From Lysobacteraceae bacterium (GTDB lineage: Bacteria > Pseudomonadota > Gammaproteobacteria > Xanthomonadales > Rhodanobacteraceae): a DNA stretch of 64,000 nt. Positions 42,782 to 50,588 of this stretch are shown here, one piece after another (within the stretch, counting starts at the first letter, position 1; each line of letters starts with the position of its first letter). The position numbers and the translations under genes are program-made. Under the pieces are notes generated by a model. That model made no database searches and was not told the origin of the DNA. It worked only from the letters and a program-made list of their open reading frames with translations. Where the stretch lies: positions 1 through 64,000 of the forward strand of contig JAJFUF010000010.1 of assembly GCA_021372495.1 (NCBI GenBank). The letters are read 5' to 3'.

Positions 42782-45001
42782 TCAGGGGGCGCTACTGACT
42801 TGATGCGGCCGCGACTCAAGCGTCGAGCGAATCCAGTCCAGTGCTTCATCAAGATCCAGGTTGGAGCTGGCATAGCTCTGCCGCAACAGGTGCGGTGAAA
42901 GGAGTCCGTCCCATTTTTGGCGGACGAGATTACTTGCCTTTGCGAGCAGCTCGTCCACAGGTGCGGCGGGCTCCGAACCGATGTCCGCCAGCAAGTTCTC
43001 GATCTCTTCGAGGCTACGGCCAGCACGATGGATCTCGACGCCCAACCGGCCTGTGAATGCCTGCACACCGCGCGACATCAGTAGGCAGGCGATGGCCTCG
43101 TTAGCTGCGTCGCCCAGCCAAGTCAACAGGATTGCTTGGCTTCCCTGATCCAGCAGCAAACGATCAGCCAACGCCAACGTGGCGAATGCCTCACGGCCTT
43201 CTCGCAGGAAGCGTTGTGCCGTGGAGTCCAAGAAGGGTAGTGCGTCCTGTGCGACAAATATGTTGCGCATTCGCTGCCGAACGTTGGTATGCACGCGTCC
43301 GCCGCCACCATTGAATAGCGGGGGAGCGCCGCCCTTGGCGGGCGCGACATGGATCGTCTTGTGCTCTTCGTCGATGGCTTCAATGAGCCAGGTACGTCCT
43401 CCAAAGAGTATTCGCTGGCCGGGCGTCATCATTTGGGATACTGGTAGCGTTCCCAGTGCCTTGCCACCGGAAACGATGCGGAACTCCTCGTCGCTGGAGA
43501 ATGCGGCGTAGAAGGAATAATGATTGACGATCTTGTCGCCAATAGGGCCATGGAGCAGCAAACCTGAGTGATCCTGCGTCAGGATCTCCTTCTGTCCCAG
43601 GGTGTGCAGCAGTTCGGCAAAGGCGTCCTTGGACACTCGCTGGAACGGACCGGCTGGGCCGCAGAGAAGACGGAACGCCTGAGTTGCCTGGAGGCCGCCA
43701 TACTGGGCGATGGAAGACAGGAGTTGCTGCACAAGCGTGGAGTAGTGCGTCCCGTGGACAGCAGGCGGTTCGAACCAGTTCTCCAGCAAGAGCGAGATGA
43801 CGGCTGACGTCTGCACCGTGTCCAATCGAAGCCGAGTTTCCAAATCGCTCTTCTCGTCCAAGGCGTCCTCGATGACGTAGCCGCGCAGGATGGCAGGTTC
43901 GCCGTCGCGTCGACCGGAACGACCGAGTCGTTGCCGAAGGCTTGCAACGGACGGCGGCGTGCCGATCTGCGCCACGCTCTTGACCGCACCGATATCGATG
44001 CCCAGCTCCAACGTGCTGGTGCAAATGGCGGTTGCCGCACGCTCACGCTGTTTTAGCGCCGCCTCCGTCTCGTAGCGGATCTCCTTTGACAGATTGCCGT
44101 GATGTGGCCAGAACTCGTTGGGGACTCGTGCCTGCTCACAAAGCCCGTTCAAAAGATGGGTATAGCGCTCAACCTCCCGGCGGCTGTTCGGGAAGACGAG
44201 GTTGTTGGAGCCGCGCAAGGCTTTGAACATGTGCTGGGCGATCGCAAGTGGTGCGCGCTCCGTCTCCGGATCGTTCTTGTTGCCCGTTCCGTCCGCGGCC
44301 ATGGGCTCTTCAAAGCCTTTGACCAGGATTAGCAACTGGCCCCCAGTCGATGATGCATTGACCATCGCCACGGGACGGTCGGGCCGAAGGAACTGGGCCG
44401 CCAAGCCCATGTCGCCCAGCGTGGCGGAAAGACCGATGCGAGGCACCATGTGCCCCAGTGCGACTTCGATGCGGTGCATCAGCGCCTGCAGTTGCTTCCC
44501 GCGTTCGGTGCCGATGAACGCGTGAAGTTCATCGATGATGAAGAAGGTCACCTGCTTGAACAGGGCGGCAATGCTGCCGCCGCGGTTGCACAACGTGGCC
44601 TCCAAGGACTCCGGCGTGATCAAGAGCACGCCTGTCGGCTTCTGCACGAATTTCCGCTTGGCAGTTGACGTGATATCTCCGTGCCATGGCCAGACAGGCA
44701 CGTCCAGGTTCTCGCAGAGGCGATCCAAGCGTCCAAACTGATCGTTGATTAGCGCTTTCAGCGGGCTGATGTAAACAATCAATCCCTCGTCTGGCTGCTT
44801 GAGCAGATGGGTCAAGGCGGGAAGGAAAGCGGCCTCGGTTTTCCCCGAGGCCGTGCTGGCAGCGACGATCACATCTTGGTTGCCTGGCAGGATCAGTGGA
44901 ATGGCCTGTTCCTGCACATCGCGCAGTTCACCCCACCCCTCGGCCCACAGGTAGTGCTGGATCCGTGGATCTAGTTGTAGGAAGGCCTGGGAAGCTGCCA
45001 T
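42782..45001 (-). CDS. sngC: Shango defence helicase SngC (DEAD/DEAH, Lhr-like)
   Basis: A 739-aa superfamily-2 helicase. Walker A ASTASGKTE (residues 48-56), TPESLEA (129-135), Walker B DELH (157-160), GLSATLGD (motif III), and QRLGRSGRRDG (motif VI) are all intact; the C-terminal half resembles Lhr/BrxHI-type helicases. It is the third gene of the set, starting inside the sngB stop (ATGA-type overlap). In the known Shango system the helicase is needed with the TerB protein and the ATPase for anti-phage activity. Less GC-rich than the chromosome around it. Confidence 0.88.
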   Translation of the reverse strand: MAASQAFLQLDPRIQHYLWAEGWGELRDVQEQAIPLILPGNQDVIVAASTASGKTEAAFLPALTHLLKQPDEGLIVYISPLKALINDQFGRLDRLCENLDVPVWPWHGDITSTAKRKFVQKPTGVLLITPESLEATLCNRGGSIAALFKQVTFFIIDELHAFIGTERGKQLQALMHRIEVALGHMVPRIGLSATLGDMGLAAQFLRPDRPVAMVNASSTGGQLLILVKGFEEPMAADGTGNKNDPETERAPLAIAQHMFKALRGSNNLVFPNSRREVERYTHLLNGLCEQARVPNEFWPHHGNLSKEIRYETEAALKQRERAATAICTSTLELGIDIGAVKSVAQIGTPPSVASLRQRLGRSGRRDGEPAILRGYVIEDALDEKSDLETRLRLDTVQTSAVISLLLENWFEPPAVHGTHYSTLVQQLLSSIAQYGGLQATQAFRLLCGPAGPFQRVSKDAFAELLHTLGQKEILTQDHSGLLLHGPIGDKIVNHYSFYAAFSSDEEFRIVSGGKALGTLPVSQMMTPGQRILFGGRTWLIEAIDEEHKTIHVAPAKGGAPPLFNGGGGRVHTNVRQRMRNIFVAQDALPFLDSTAQRFLREGREAFATLALADRLLLDQGSQAILLTWLGDAANEAIACLLMSRGVQAFTGRLGVEIHRAGRSLEEIENLLADIGSEPAAPVDELLAKASNLVRQKWDGLLSPHLLRQSYASSNLDLDEALDWIRSTLESRPHQVSSAP

Positions 45002-46299
45002 CAGAGTCTGAAGGAAGCCAACTCGTCTTCCGGATCCACGGCCAGATCACTCTTACCGCCCTCATCAGCTTCCACCCGGAGCTCGCCGATCAGGCTTTTC
45101 CAGTCGGTGCCGGGGTTCTGTTCCAGGATGGCCAAGAGGTTGATGAAGGAAGTGATCGTGGTACGCGGCGTACGGAAGAAGCTGTCGCCGATACGATTGG
45201 CGCAATGCTCCATGAAGCTTGCGATCGCCGGATCGGGAAGCAGGTACCGGGTGGGGTCACCGGCAGCGTATACGTGGCGGATCTTCCCCAGAAGCAGGTA
45301 GAAGTCTTCCACCGTCAAGCTTGAAAGGCGCAGCACAGGGCCCGAGAAGTCGACAAGCTCGTTGGTCGCGAAAGCGTTCTGGGCAAGCCGACTTTGGAGT
45401 GCCGAATAGCTGTAAATCCCGCGACGCGTATCCATCAGGAACTCCGGCGTGCCGCCAAGTACGAACCCGAGACCCATGGCTGTTCCCTGCAGGGAGTCGT
45501 TCAGCATGCGCAGGATCTGTTCGTAGTTAGAGCTGCGTGCTTGCGAGTTGGAAAGCTTGTAAAGGTTGACCATCTCATCCAGACACACGAACAGTCCCGC
45601 GTAACCGGCCAAGCGCACGAACCTGGCCATGAGTTTCAGCTGATCGTAGATCGATGCATCATCGACGATCGTGCGTACGCCCAGTGCCGCGCGTGCGTCG
45701 GTTCGAGTTGCGAACTCGCCTCGCAACCACCGGACGGCGTCTGACTTCCGCTGTTCGTTTCCTTCCTCGACACCACGGCAGTAGGTCGCGATGACATCGG
45801 CAAAGTCGTAACCGTTAACGAGTTCGGTCAACTGTTCCAGCTTCGACCGAATGACCTGATCGGTGGACAGGTTCTGTGCTTTCGCTTCGGACTTGGCCGT
45901 GGCGATGAACTTCTCGACCACGCCGGACAAGGCGCCACCCTCTGATTTAGTTCGCGTGGCCAAGTTGCGCATGAGCTCGGCGTACAGCGACCGTGCCTGC
46001 CCGCCAGACGCGTGCAGGCGTCGATCGGGATTGAGGTCGGCGTTGGCCACGACGAGCTTGCGCTCCATACCGATAGCGCGAATCAGGTTGAGAAAAAAGG
46101 TCTTGCCTGCACCATACTCGCCGATGACGAAGCGGAACGATGAGCCACCGTCAGCAACGCGGTCGATGTCCGCGACTAACGCTTCGATCTCCCGCCCTCG
46201 GCCGACCTGGATCAGGTGTTGGCCCGCGCGGGGCACGACGCCGGCGCGCAGAGATTGGAGAACGGCGTCGCGATCCTTGGGGCGAATGGGAGCATTCAT
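45001..46299 (-). CDS. sngB: Shango defence ATPase SngB (BrxD/DUF2791-like)
   Basis: A 432-aa AAA/STAND-like P-loop ATPase. Walker A GEYGAGKT is at 60-67, Walker B FVCLDE at 237-242, and an arginine/sensor-like region follows FVLGGTPEFLMDTRRG. The sequence is also close to BREX protein BrxD, which pairs with BrxHI helicases; here the third partner is a TerB-domain protein, which fits Shango and not BREX. Start overlaps the sngA stop by 4 bp. Confidence 0.88.
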   Translation of the reverse strand: MNAPIRPKDRDAVLQSLRAGVVPRAGQHLIQVGRGREIEALVADIDRVADGGSSFRFVIGEYGAGKTFFLNLIRAIGMERKLVVANADLNPDRRLHASGGQARSLYAELMRNLATRTKSEGGALSGVVEKFIATAKSEAKAQNLSTDQVIRSKLEQLTELVNGYDFADVIATYCRGVEEGNEQRKSDAVRWLRGEFATRTDARAALGVRTIVDDASIYDQLKLMARFVRLAGYAGLFVCLDEMVNLYKLSNSQARSSNYEQILRMLNDSLQGTAMGLGFVLGGTPEFLMDTRRGIYSYSALQSRLAQNAFATNELVDFSGPVLRLSSLTVEDFYLLLGKIRHVYAAGDPTRYLLPDPAIASFMEHCANRIGDSFFRTPRTTITSFINLLAILEQNPGTDWKSLIGELRVEADEGGKSDLAVDPEDELASFRL

Positions 46300-48794
46300 G
46301 CTTCGATCTTCTCAAGCAGTTTGGTGTTCACTGAAACCGGATCCTCGCCTTCGAACAGTGGCTCGTCGAACGCGTCGAAAGCTGCCTCGTTGATCTGTTC
46401 CATCGCGCCGTCGAGCATCAGGTCCAAGTCAGCGGCAGCGTCCACGAGTTCGGCACGCGTCCACTCGGGCCGCGACAGCAGCAAGCGCAGCAGAGCGGCA
46501 TGGTCCTCGTCCAAGCCCAACAGCGCATTGGCTCCGTCTTCAAGTTCCGGTTCCGGAGCGGCTACCGCAGGCGCGGGCGTGCTGTCGGCCTCCTCGGCAA
46601 AGATCTCCGACAGCAGCGCCGAGACTCGTACCGTGTCTTCCTGCAATGCCGCGATACGTTCGGCATCCAGGCGGAAGCCCTGCCTCTCGGCCTGAGAAGT
46701 GGACACAGGCGTGCCACCGGAAGCAGCGGCGTGGATTGCGCTGAAGACGCTCTTCGGCTCTACGCCGAGAGCTCTATAGACCTTTTCCAGGAACTTCACT
46801 TCATCGGGCGAAACGAAGCCGTCGGCCTGGGCCAGCGTCGCCATAAAGGCAGCGAGCGTCTCGCGCGCCGCGTTGGGCAAGAGCTCCAACTTCTTCTTCA
46901 GTGCCGCCAGGTTCATGGGCGATGCGGTCAACCATTGGAGATGTGCGTGCAGTCTGCGGCGCTCCGCGAGGGTAAGGTGCGTCCATCCTTCGATCTCCGC
47001 CCGCAGATGTGCGACCTCTCGATCATGGAAGACTCCGTCGGCTTGGGCTACGGCCGAGGCCAACTGCAGCGTCAATGCAGCCGTTTGATACTCGGCACGC
47101 GATCCCACGTCCGAATCCACGAGTTGTTGAGCGAACAACACGACCGTGTCCTGCTCGCCTGGCGCCTTTGCACCCGCAAGGACATGCGGCTCCATCCCAA
47201 TCTCCACGCCTTCAAGCGCCCGTGCCAGGCTCCGTGCACGATCGCGATTGACCGTTTGGTTAGCACCTCCCAGCGCCGCAAGAAGTTCCTTCAGCGGCAA
47301 CGACAGTCGGCCGTCGCGCATCTGTGCGGTCAATGCTCGCAACTTTGCTTGGGTGGCTGCGGGCCAGAGGGTGGCGGGCAACAGCAAAAGCCCCTCCAAC
47401 ACTCCGGCCGCCGCAGGATCCTTTCCGACGAGGCGACTATAAGAACCAAGCTCGTCCGTGCACTGATTCGCAACCTCCATCAGTTTCCTGATGGGGGCGG
47501 TCAAGGCCGTGACATCCGGAACATCCCCGAAGGTCATCGTGATATTCGCGCCGCGGAGCCCCGCCGAGGCGGCTTGGTAGACGAACTTGAGCTTGGTGCG
47601 GTTTTGCGGAAGCACCAGTCCAGGCCCGAGGATTTCGTGATAGCGCTGAGCGAACAGGCGCTCGAACTCGTTGGGGCAACGAGAGGCGGCGGTGCGCAGG
47701 TAGCATTGCGGGCTCGAACGGATCCACGCCAACGCGAGATGCGCGGGAAGCGGGGCGCGGTCGACGGCGGTCTGGCCGAGAGCCAGTCGAAGATACGGTG
47801 GCAGCTCATAAGTTCTCGGGAAATCCGGGACGGGCTGCTTGTAAAGCTGACTAGACTTTCCGTCCAGCTCGATGCAACTCAGAAGTTCGCCGGCGTAGCG
47901 GTTGAACGATCCGGATTTCTCGCCATAGATCGCAAGTAGTCGCCGGAGCTCGACGACTATGGCTGGCCAGTCATTTCGCGCGGCGGGGTCGTCGCGCGAG
48001 TCCACGATGACTCGACGTTCGAGTCCGTAGAAGAACAAGAACACGTATCCGATGTCGCAGTCGGGGTTCGAGCGGCCTTCCGACAACCAGTTCAGATATG
48101 CGCGTCGTTCCTCTGGGGAAGCTTCGGCATAGCTGGGCCAATACCCCATCTGACGTGCGCGGTAGTTGCCCACACGCGCCACGGGGTATTGGCCACTGAT
48201 CAGGCATGGGTCGGTGCCACCAGTGAGTGCCTTCAGCCTCCCGCCGACATAAAACATGCCGCCCGGCAAGCTCACGCCGGCGACTTCGATGCTTTCTCCA
48301 GGGGGTACCCAGCGCCCATCGCCGAAGCCGCCAGGCGCCTTCGGAATGGCGTGCGAGGCGACGAGACTTTCGGACGCGGCTGACGGGGAATAGAACTTGT
48401 CTGCCTCGGCGGGAAAGTCCGTCCGACCAGGGGCAGTCCTCATGGGAATCGACGACGGCGCATGGCTGGGCATCGCCGGCCGCGACGGAGCCTGGCGCGC
48501 CGATTGAGGCGAGGGGATACCCTTGAGTTGCTGCGCAGGCCTGTGGGCAGAGCGTTGAGACTGGTCCGCAGCGATCAGCTCGGCTAGGGTGGGTTCGGGC
48601 CGGTGGGCGTCGCCACTTGGGGAAGCCTTGTGAGCACTCGCCTTCTGGCCCACATGCCTGATAGCCAAGTAAGCGACAAGGGCAATCCCGCCGATCACTC
48701 CAAGCCCAATCCAGACCTCCTTGGGCACCATGGCGACTAGCACCAGTACCCCGACGACCAGCCACAGGCCGCCCCCCGTCGAACGTTTCGCCAT
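46296..48794 (-). CDS. sngA: Shango defence protein SngA (TerB-N/TerB/TerB-C, membrane-anchored)
   Basis: An 832-aa protein. Two N-terminal membrane helices (about 9-23 and 27-45) lead into a Pro/Ser-rich linker, a TerB-N domain (about 165-300; for example RWVPPGESIEVAG, YVGGRLKAL, MGYWPSYAEASPEERRAYL), a long middle region, a TerB region (about 600-710) with two acidic AQADG helices (VAQADGVFHDREV and LAQADGFVSPDEV), and a TerB-C tail. The start MAKRSTGGG (48794) has AGGGGGG upstream; the frame continues 29 codons into the IS end, which I discount. First gene of the operon. Confidence 0.86.
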   Translation of the reverse strand: MAKRSTGGGLWLVVGVLVLVAMVPKEVWIGLGVIGGIALVAYLAIRHVGQKASAHKASPSGDAHRPEPTLAELIAADQSQRSAHRPAQQLKGIPSPQSARQAPSRPAMPSHAPSSIPMRTAPGRTDFPAEADKFYSPSAASESLVASHAIPKAPGGFGDGRWVPPGESIEVAGVSLPGGMFYVGGRLKALTGGTDPCLISGQYPVARVGNYRARQMGYWPSYAEASPEERRAYLNWLSEGRSNPDCDIGYVFLFFYGLERRVIVDSRDDPAARNDWPAIVVELRRLLAIYGEKSGSFNRYAGELLSCIELDGKSSQLYKQPVPDFPRTYELPPYLRLALGQTAVDRAPLPAHLALAWIRSSPQCYLRTAASRCPNEFERLFAQRYHEILGPGLVLPQNRTKLKFVYQAASAGLRGANITMTFGDVPDVTALTAPIRKLMEVANQCTDELGSYSRLVGKDPAAAGVLEGLLLLPATLWPAATQAKLRALTAQMRDGRLSLPLKELLAALGGANQTVNRDRARSLARALEGVEIGMEPHVLAGAKAPGEQDTVVLFAQQLVDSDVGSRAEYQTAALTLQLASAVAQADGVFHDREVAHLRAEIEGWTHLTLAERRRLHAHLQWLTASPMNLAALKKKLELLPNAARETLAAFMATLAQADGFVSPDEVKFLEKVYRALGVEPKSVFSAIHAAASGGTPVSTSQAERQGFRLDAERIAALQEDTVRVSALLSEIFAEEADSTPAPAVAAPEPELEDGANALLGLDEDHAALLRLLLSRPEWTRAELVDAAADLDLMLDGAMEQINEAAFDAFDEPLFEGEDPVSVNTKLLEKIEA

Positions 48795-48853
48795 CTGAAC
48801 CCCCCCTGTTCCTTCTGGGTCCCATACCTCACTCCAATCTGAGATCATACGCC

Positions 48854-48878
48854 TGAGGTGGCCCGGCTTTCTCGGACA
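48854..48878 (-). repeat. Terminal inverted-repeat end of an IS3-family element
   Basis: On the minus strand this 25-mer starts TGTCCGAGAAAGC and ends GGGCCACCTCA: it has the TG...CA termini and composition of IS3-family ends and lies just past the transposase stop. It is 60 bases upstream of the sngA start codon. The matching other end is absent. Confidence 0.6.
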
Positions 48879-48884
48879 CATTAG

Positions 48885-49190
48885 TTAAGCACTCATGGCC
48901 TCGTCATCGACGCTGGCCGGCGTTCGGTAGGCGAGTGTTTGATGCAGCCGCTTGCGGTTGTAGAAGCCCTCGATGTAGCTGAGGATGGCCATCCCGGCCG
49001 CTTCGCGTGTGGCGAAGACCTGGCCGTGGGTGAGCTCGTTCTTCAAGGTCGAGAAGAAGCTCTCCGCACAGGCGTTGTCGTAGCAGTCGCCGTGCCCGCT
49101 CATGCTTGGCCGAAGCCCATGTGCGGCCATCAATCACCGGTAGTTCCCTGAGCTGTAGAGCAACCCCCGATCCGTGTGATGGATAAGGGT
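48885..49190 (-). pseudogene. IS3-family transposase OrfB, C-terminal remnant
   Basis: Only the last third of an IS3-type DDE transposase remains. Reading from 49190, the frame gives TLIHHTDRGLLYSSGNYR with the second catalytic Asp, then a TGA stop (about 49136), then MAAHGLRPSMSGHGDCYDNA followed by CAESFFSTLKNEL, containing the catalytic Glu, and the usual FYNRKRLHQTL tail. The first catalytic Asp and all of OrfA are missing, and the stop breaks the frame, so it cannot move by itself. Its truncation point coincides with the right direct repeat of the island. Confidence 0.85.
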
Positions 49191-49194
49191 AGGG
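49187..49194 (+). other. FtsK-orienting (KOPS-like) motif, + strand
   Basis: GGGTAGGG matches the E. coli KOPS consensus GGGNAGGG and points rightward, toward dif 665 bases away. It spans the junction of the IS remnant and the right direct repeat. Confidence 0.5.
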
Positions 49195-49222
49195 CGATTA
49201 GTCGGTGTTATCGGGGGTACGG
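49191..49222 (+). repeat. Right direct repeat flanking the defence island
   Basis: Copy of the 32-base unit at 42730-42761, 25 of 32 identical. It begins exactly where the transposase remnant ends, and the phosphatase reading frame begins inside it. Confidence 0.6.
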
Positions 49223-49747
49223 GTTGGACAGGAGCTCACCGCTCGCAGCCAACGGAAGCGGATCAGCCGGGTGACTTCTTCGGATCGGCGGCACGCGGAT
49301 ATGTGCGCTGATCTCGAGGCCATCCGCCAATGGGGAGCGAACGACCTCATCACGCTCCTCGAGCCGCACGAATTCGAGGAGCTCGGCATTCTGGATTTGC
49401 CAGAACGAGCCCAGGCCCACGGCCTGGCATGGCACGGTCTCCCCATCACCGATGGGCACGCGCCCGACGACAGGTTCCTCAGCCGTTGGTCCATGCTGGC
49501 TCCCCAATGGATGGAACGCCTGCAGAGGGGCCAACGCATCGTCGTTCACTGCAAAGGCGGTCTCGGCCGGGCCGGCACGGTTGCATGCCTGTTCCTTTTG
49601 GACACGGGGAGTGCGTCGAGTGCGGACGAGGCCATTCAGCAGGTTCGTCTCGTGCGACCTGGGGCCATTGAGACGCGGGATCAGGAGGTTTTTCTCCAGG
49701 ACTGGTTCCCACGCGGCAACCCGCCGGATGCAGGGGGACATGCATAG
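49205..49747 (+). CDS. Cysteine-based protein phosphatase (CDKN3/DSP-like), N-terminus probably lost
   Basis: The frame gives up to 180 aa; GTG codons at 49205 and 49271 and ATG 49301 are possible starts and none has a good ribosome site. The core is intact: DLEAIRQWGANDLITLLEPHEFEELG split by family spacing, the general-acid loop LPITDGHAPDD, and the active site HCKGGLGRAG (HCx5R). Relatives normally start about 20 residues earlier with a LTFCPGKK-like strand, which is replaced here by sequence from the direct repeat. So the 5' end was probably cut when the island arrived, and the gene may be a pseudogene or a shortened active enzyme. Confidence 0.7.
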   Translation: MLSGVRVGQELTARSQRKRISRVTSSDRRHADMCADLEAIRQWGANDLITLLEPHEFEELGILDLPERAQAHGLAWHGLPITDGHAPDDRFLSRWSMLAPQWMERLQRGQRIVVHCKGGLGRAGTVACLFLLDTGSASSADEAIQQVRLVRPGAIETRDQEVFLQDWFPRGNPPDAGGHA

Positions 49748-49941
49748 CCGATCGCTCGGACAAGAAGTCCAAAGAAATCAATAGGTGGCGCGAACATCTG
49801 CGTTTGGTCACGAACTTCTGAAGCTTGACTACTGCGCTCACCGCAGGCGCCGTATTATATTTGACATAATATGCATTATGCGAAACGAAGGATGGCCAAG
49901 CGCCTGAGGCGTCGGCTGTTGCTGCGCCCACAGGCGGCGGA
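49748..49941. other. AT-rich non-coding stretch holding dif
   Basis: 194 bp between the phosphatase and the DUF3653 gene. It is much less GC-rich than its surroundings and contains the dif site. I see no gene or terminator in it. Confidence 0.6.
49859..49886. other. XerCD recombination site dif
   Basis: On the minus strand the 28 bases read as XerC arm GTTTCGCATAA, centre TGCATA, XerD arm TTATGTCAAAT. Compared with E. coli dif (GGTGCGCATAA, TGTATA, TTATGTTAAAT), only four of 28 positions differ, and the 11-6-11 spacing is exact. This is where XerC/XerD resolve chromosome dimers at division, and where filamentous phages and IMEX elements integrate in Xanthomonas and Vibrio. It is the only such site I find in the window. 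Confidence 0.9.
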
Positions 49942-50367
49942 ATGCCCACCCCCTCCCGGAAGCGTCGGCGCCGGCGTGCGTGGCTGGTCAGCGCGGAAGG
50001 CTTCCGCGAACTGCGGCTGTCCTGCCTGCTGAGCCGGCGCACGGCGGCGGCGTTCCTCGGCGTCAGCCCGGATACGGTGCGCCGCTGGGACCGGGGACGT
50101 CAGCGCGTGCCGTGGGCCGTGGTGCGCCTGCTGCGGCTCCAGCGCCTCGGCGACCTGGGCGCGCTGGCGCCGGCATGGGACGGCTGGCGCATCGACCGCG
50201 ACGCGATCTGGTCGCCGGAGGGCTTCGCCTTCCGCGTCGGCGAGGTCGGCTGGTGGGGCCTGCTGGTGGCGCAGGCCCGCGCCTTCCGGGAGCGCTACGA
50301 CCGCGAGGCCCAGGGTGTCGGGCCGTGCGCTCACGACTGCGATTTCCGGCGCTTCTTTGCCGGCTGA
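49942..50367 (+). CDS. DUF3653 / VC1465-family Xer recombination activation protein
   Basis: 141 aa. A basic N-terminus (RKRRRRR) leads to an HTH-like segment SRRTAAAFLGVSPDTVRRWD (about 31-50), then RQRVPWAVVRLLRLQRLGDL and a C-terminal part rich in aromatic residues (WDGWRIDRDAIWSPEGFAF; EVGWWGLL). This is the DUF3653 pattern found in Xanthomonas filamentous phages and in VC1465 (XafT) of the Vibrio TLC satellite phage, which activates XerD-first recombination at dif without FtsK. The gene begins 55 bases from dif, so the functional link is strong. It is probably the residue of a dif-integrated element. Confidence 0.78.
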   Translation: MPTPSRKRRRRRAWLVSAEGFRELRLSCLLSRRTAAAFLGVSPDTVRRWDRGRQRVPWAVVRLLRLQRLGDLGALAPAWDGWRIDRDAIWSPEGFAFRVGEVGWWGLLVAQARAFRERYDREAQGVGPCAHDCDFRRFFAG

Positions 50368-50588
50368 GCCGATGCCTCGGCGATCAGTTGCTGGAGGTAT
50401 TCGATGCCTTCGTTCTCCGGGAAGAACCCGACCACGTCGGCGACAGACAGGCCGTAGCGCTTACGGAGCGCGAGGAAGTCGGCCTTGGCCCTGGTGAGTC
50501 GATCCTCGCCGGTCGCCGCTGCCGCCGTGCGATCGAGAACGGCAAGTTCTTCCTGGAAGCGACGATAGGCGTCGTGCGGTACCGCCAT
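50331..50588 (-). CDS. 85-aa helical protein of unknown function
   Basis: Not recognised. It reads MAVPHDAYRRFQEELAVLD, a helical stretch, then FLALRKRYGLSVADVVGFF and a basic tail KKRRKS. The heptad-like N-terminal helix followed by a short helix-turn and a basic end recalls small H-NS-like nucleoid proteins, but the DNA-binding C-terminal motif of H-NS is not seen. It converges on and overlaps the DUF3653 gene end by 37 bp, and is likely part of the same dif-associated remnant. Confidence 0.5.
   Translation of the reverse strand: MAVPHDAYRRFQEELAVLDRTAAAATGEDRLTRAKADFLALRKRYGLSVADVVGFFPENEGIEYLQQLIAEASAQPAKKRRKSQS

Noticed and set aside
43760..43775. tRNA T-arm-like string GGTTCGAACC
   Set aside because: It lies within sngC and no acceptor or anticodon arms can be folded around it. 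I found no tRNA, rRNA or CRISPR array in the window.
45001..46299. BREX assignment (BrxD) for the ATPase, with the helicase as BrxHI
   Set aside because: No pglZ, methyltransferase, brxA/B/C or brxL genes nearby; the TerB-domain partner and three-gene layout fit Shango.
46296..48794. Tellurite-resistance function from the TerB domains
   Set aside because: No terC, terD or terZ-type genes are present and the neighbours are a helicase and an ATPase.
48795..48881. N-terminal extension of SngA by 29 residues
   Set aside because: It reads through the IS terminal repeat and lacks a ribosome site; MAKRSTGGG has one.
49892..50045. ATG just right of dif as start of the DUF3653 gene
   Set aside because: It is in another frame and meets a stop after about 50 codons; the frame with DUF3653 similarity starts at 49942.
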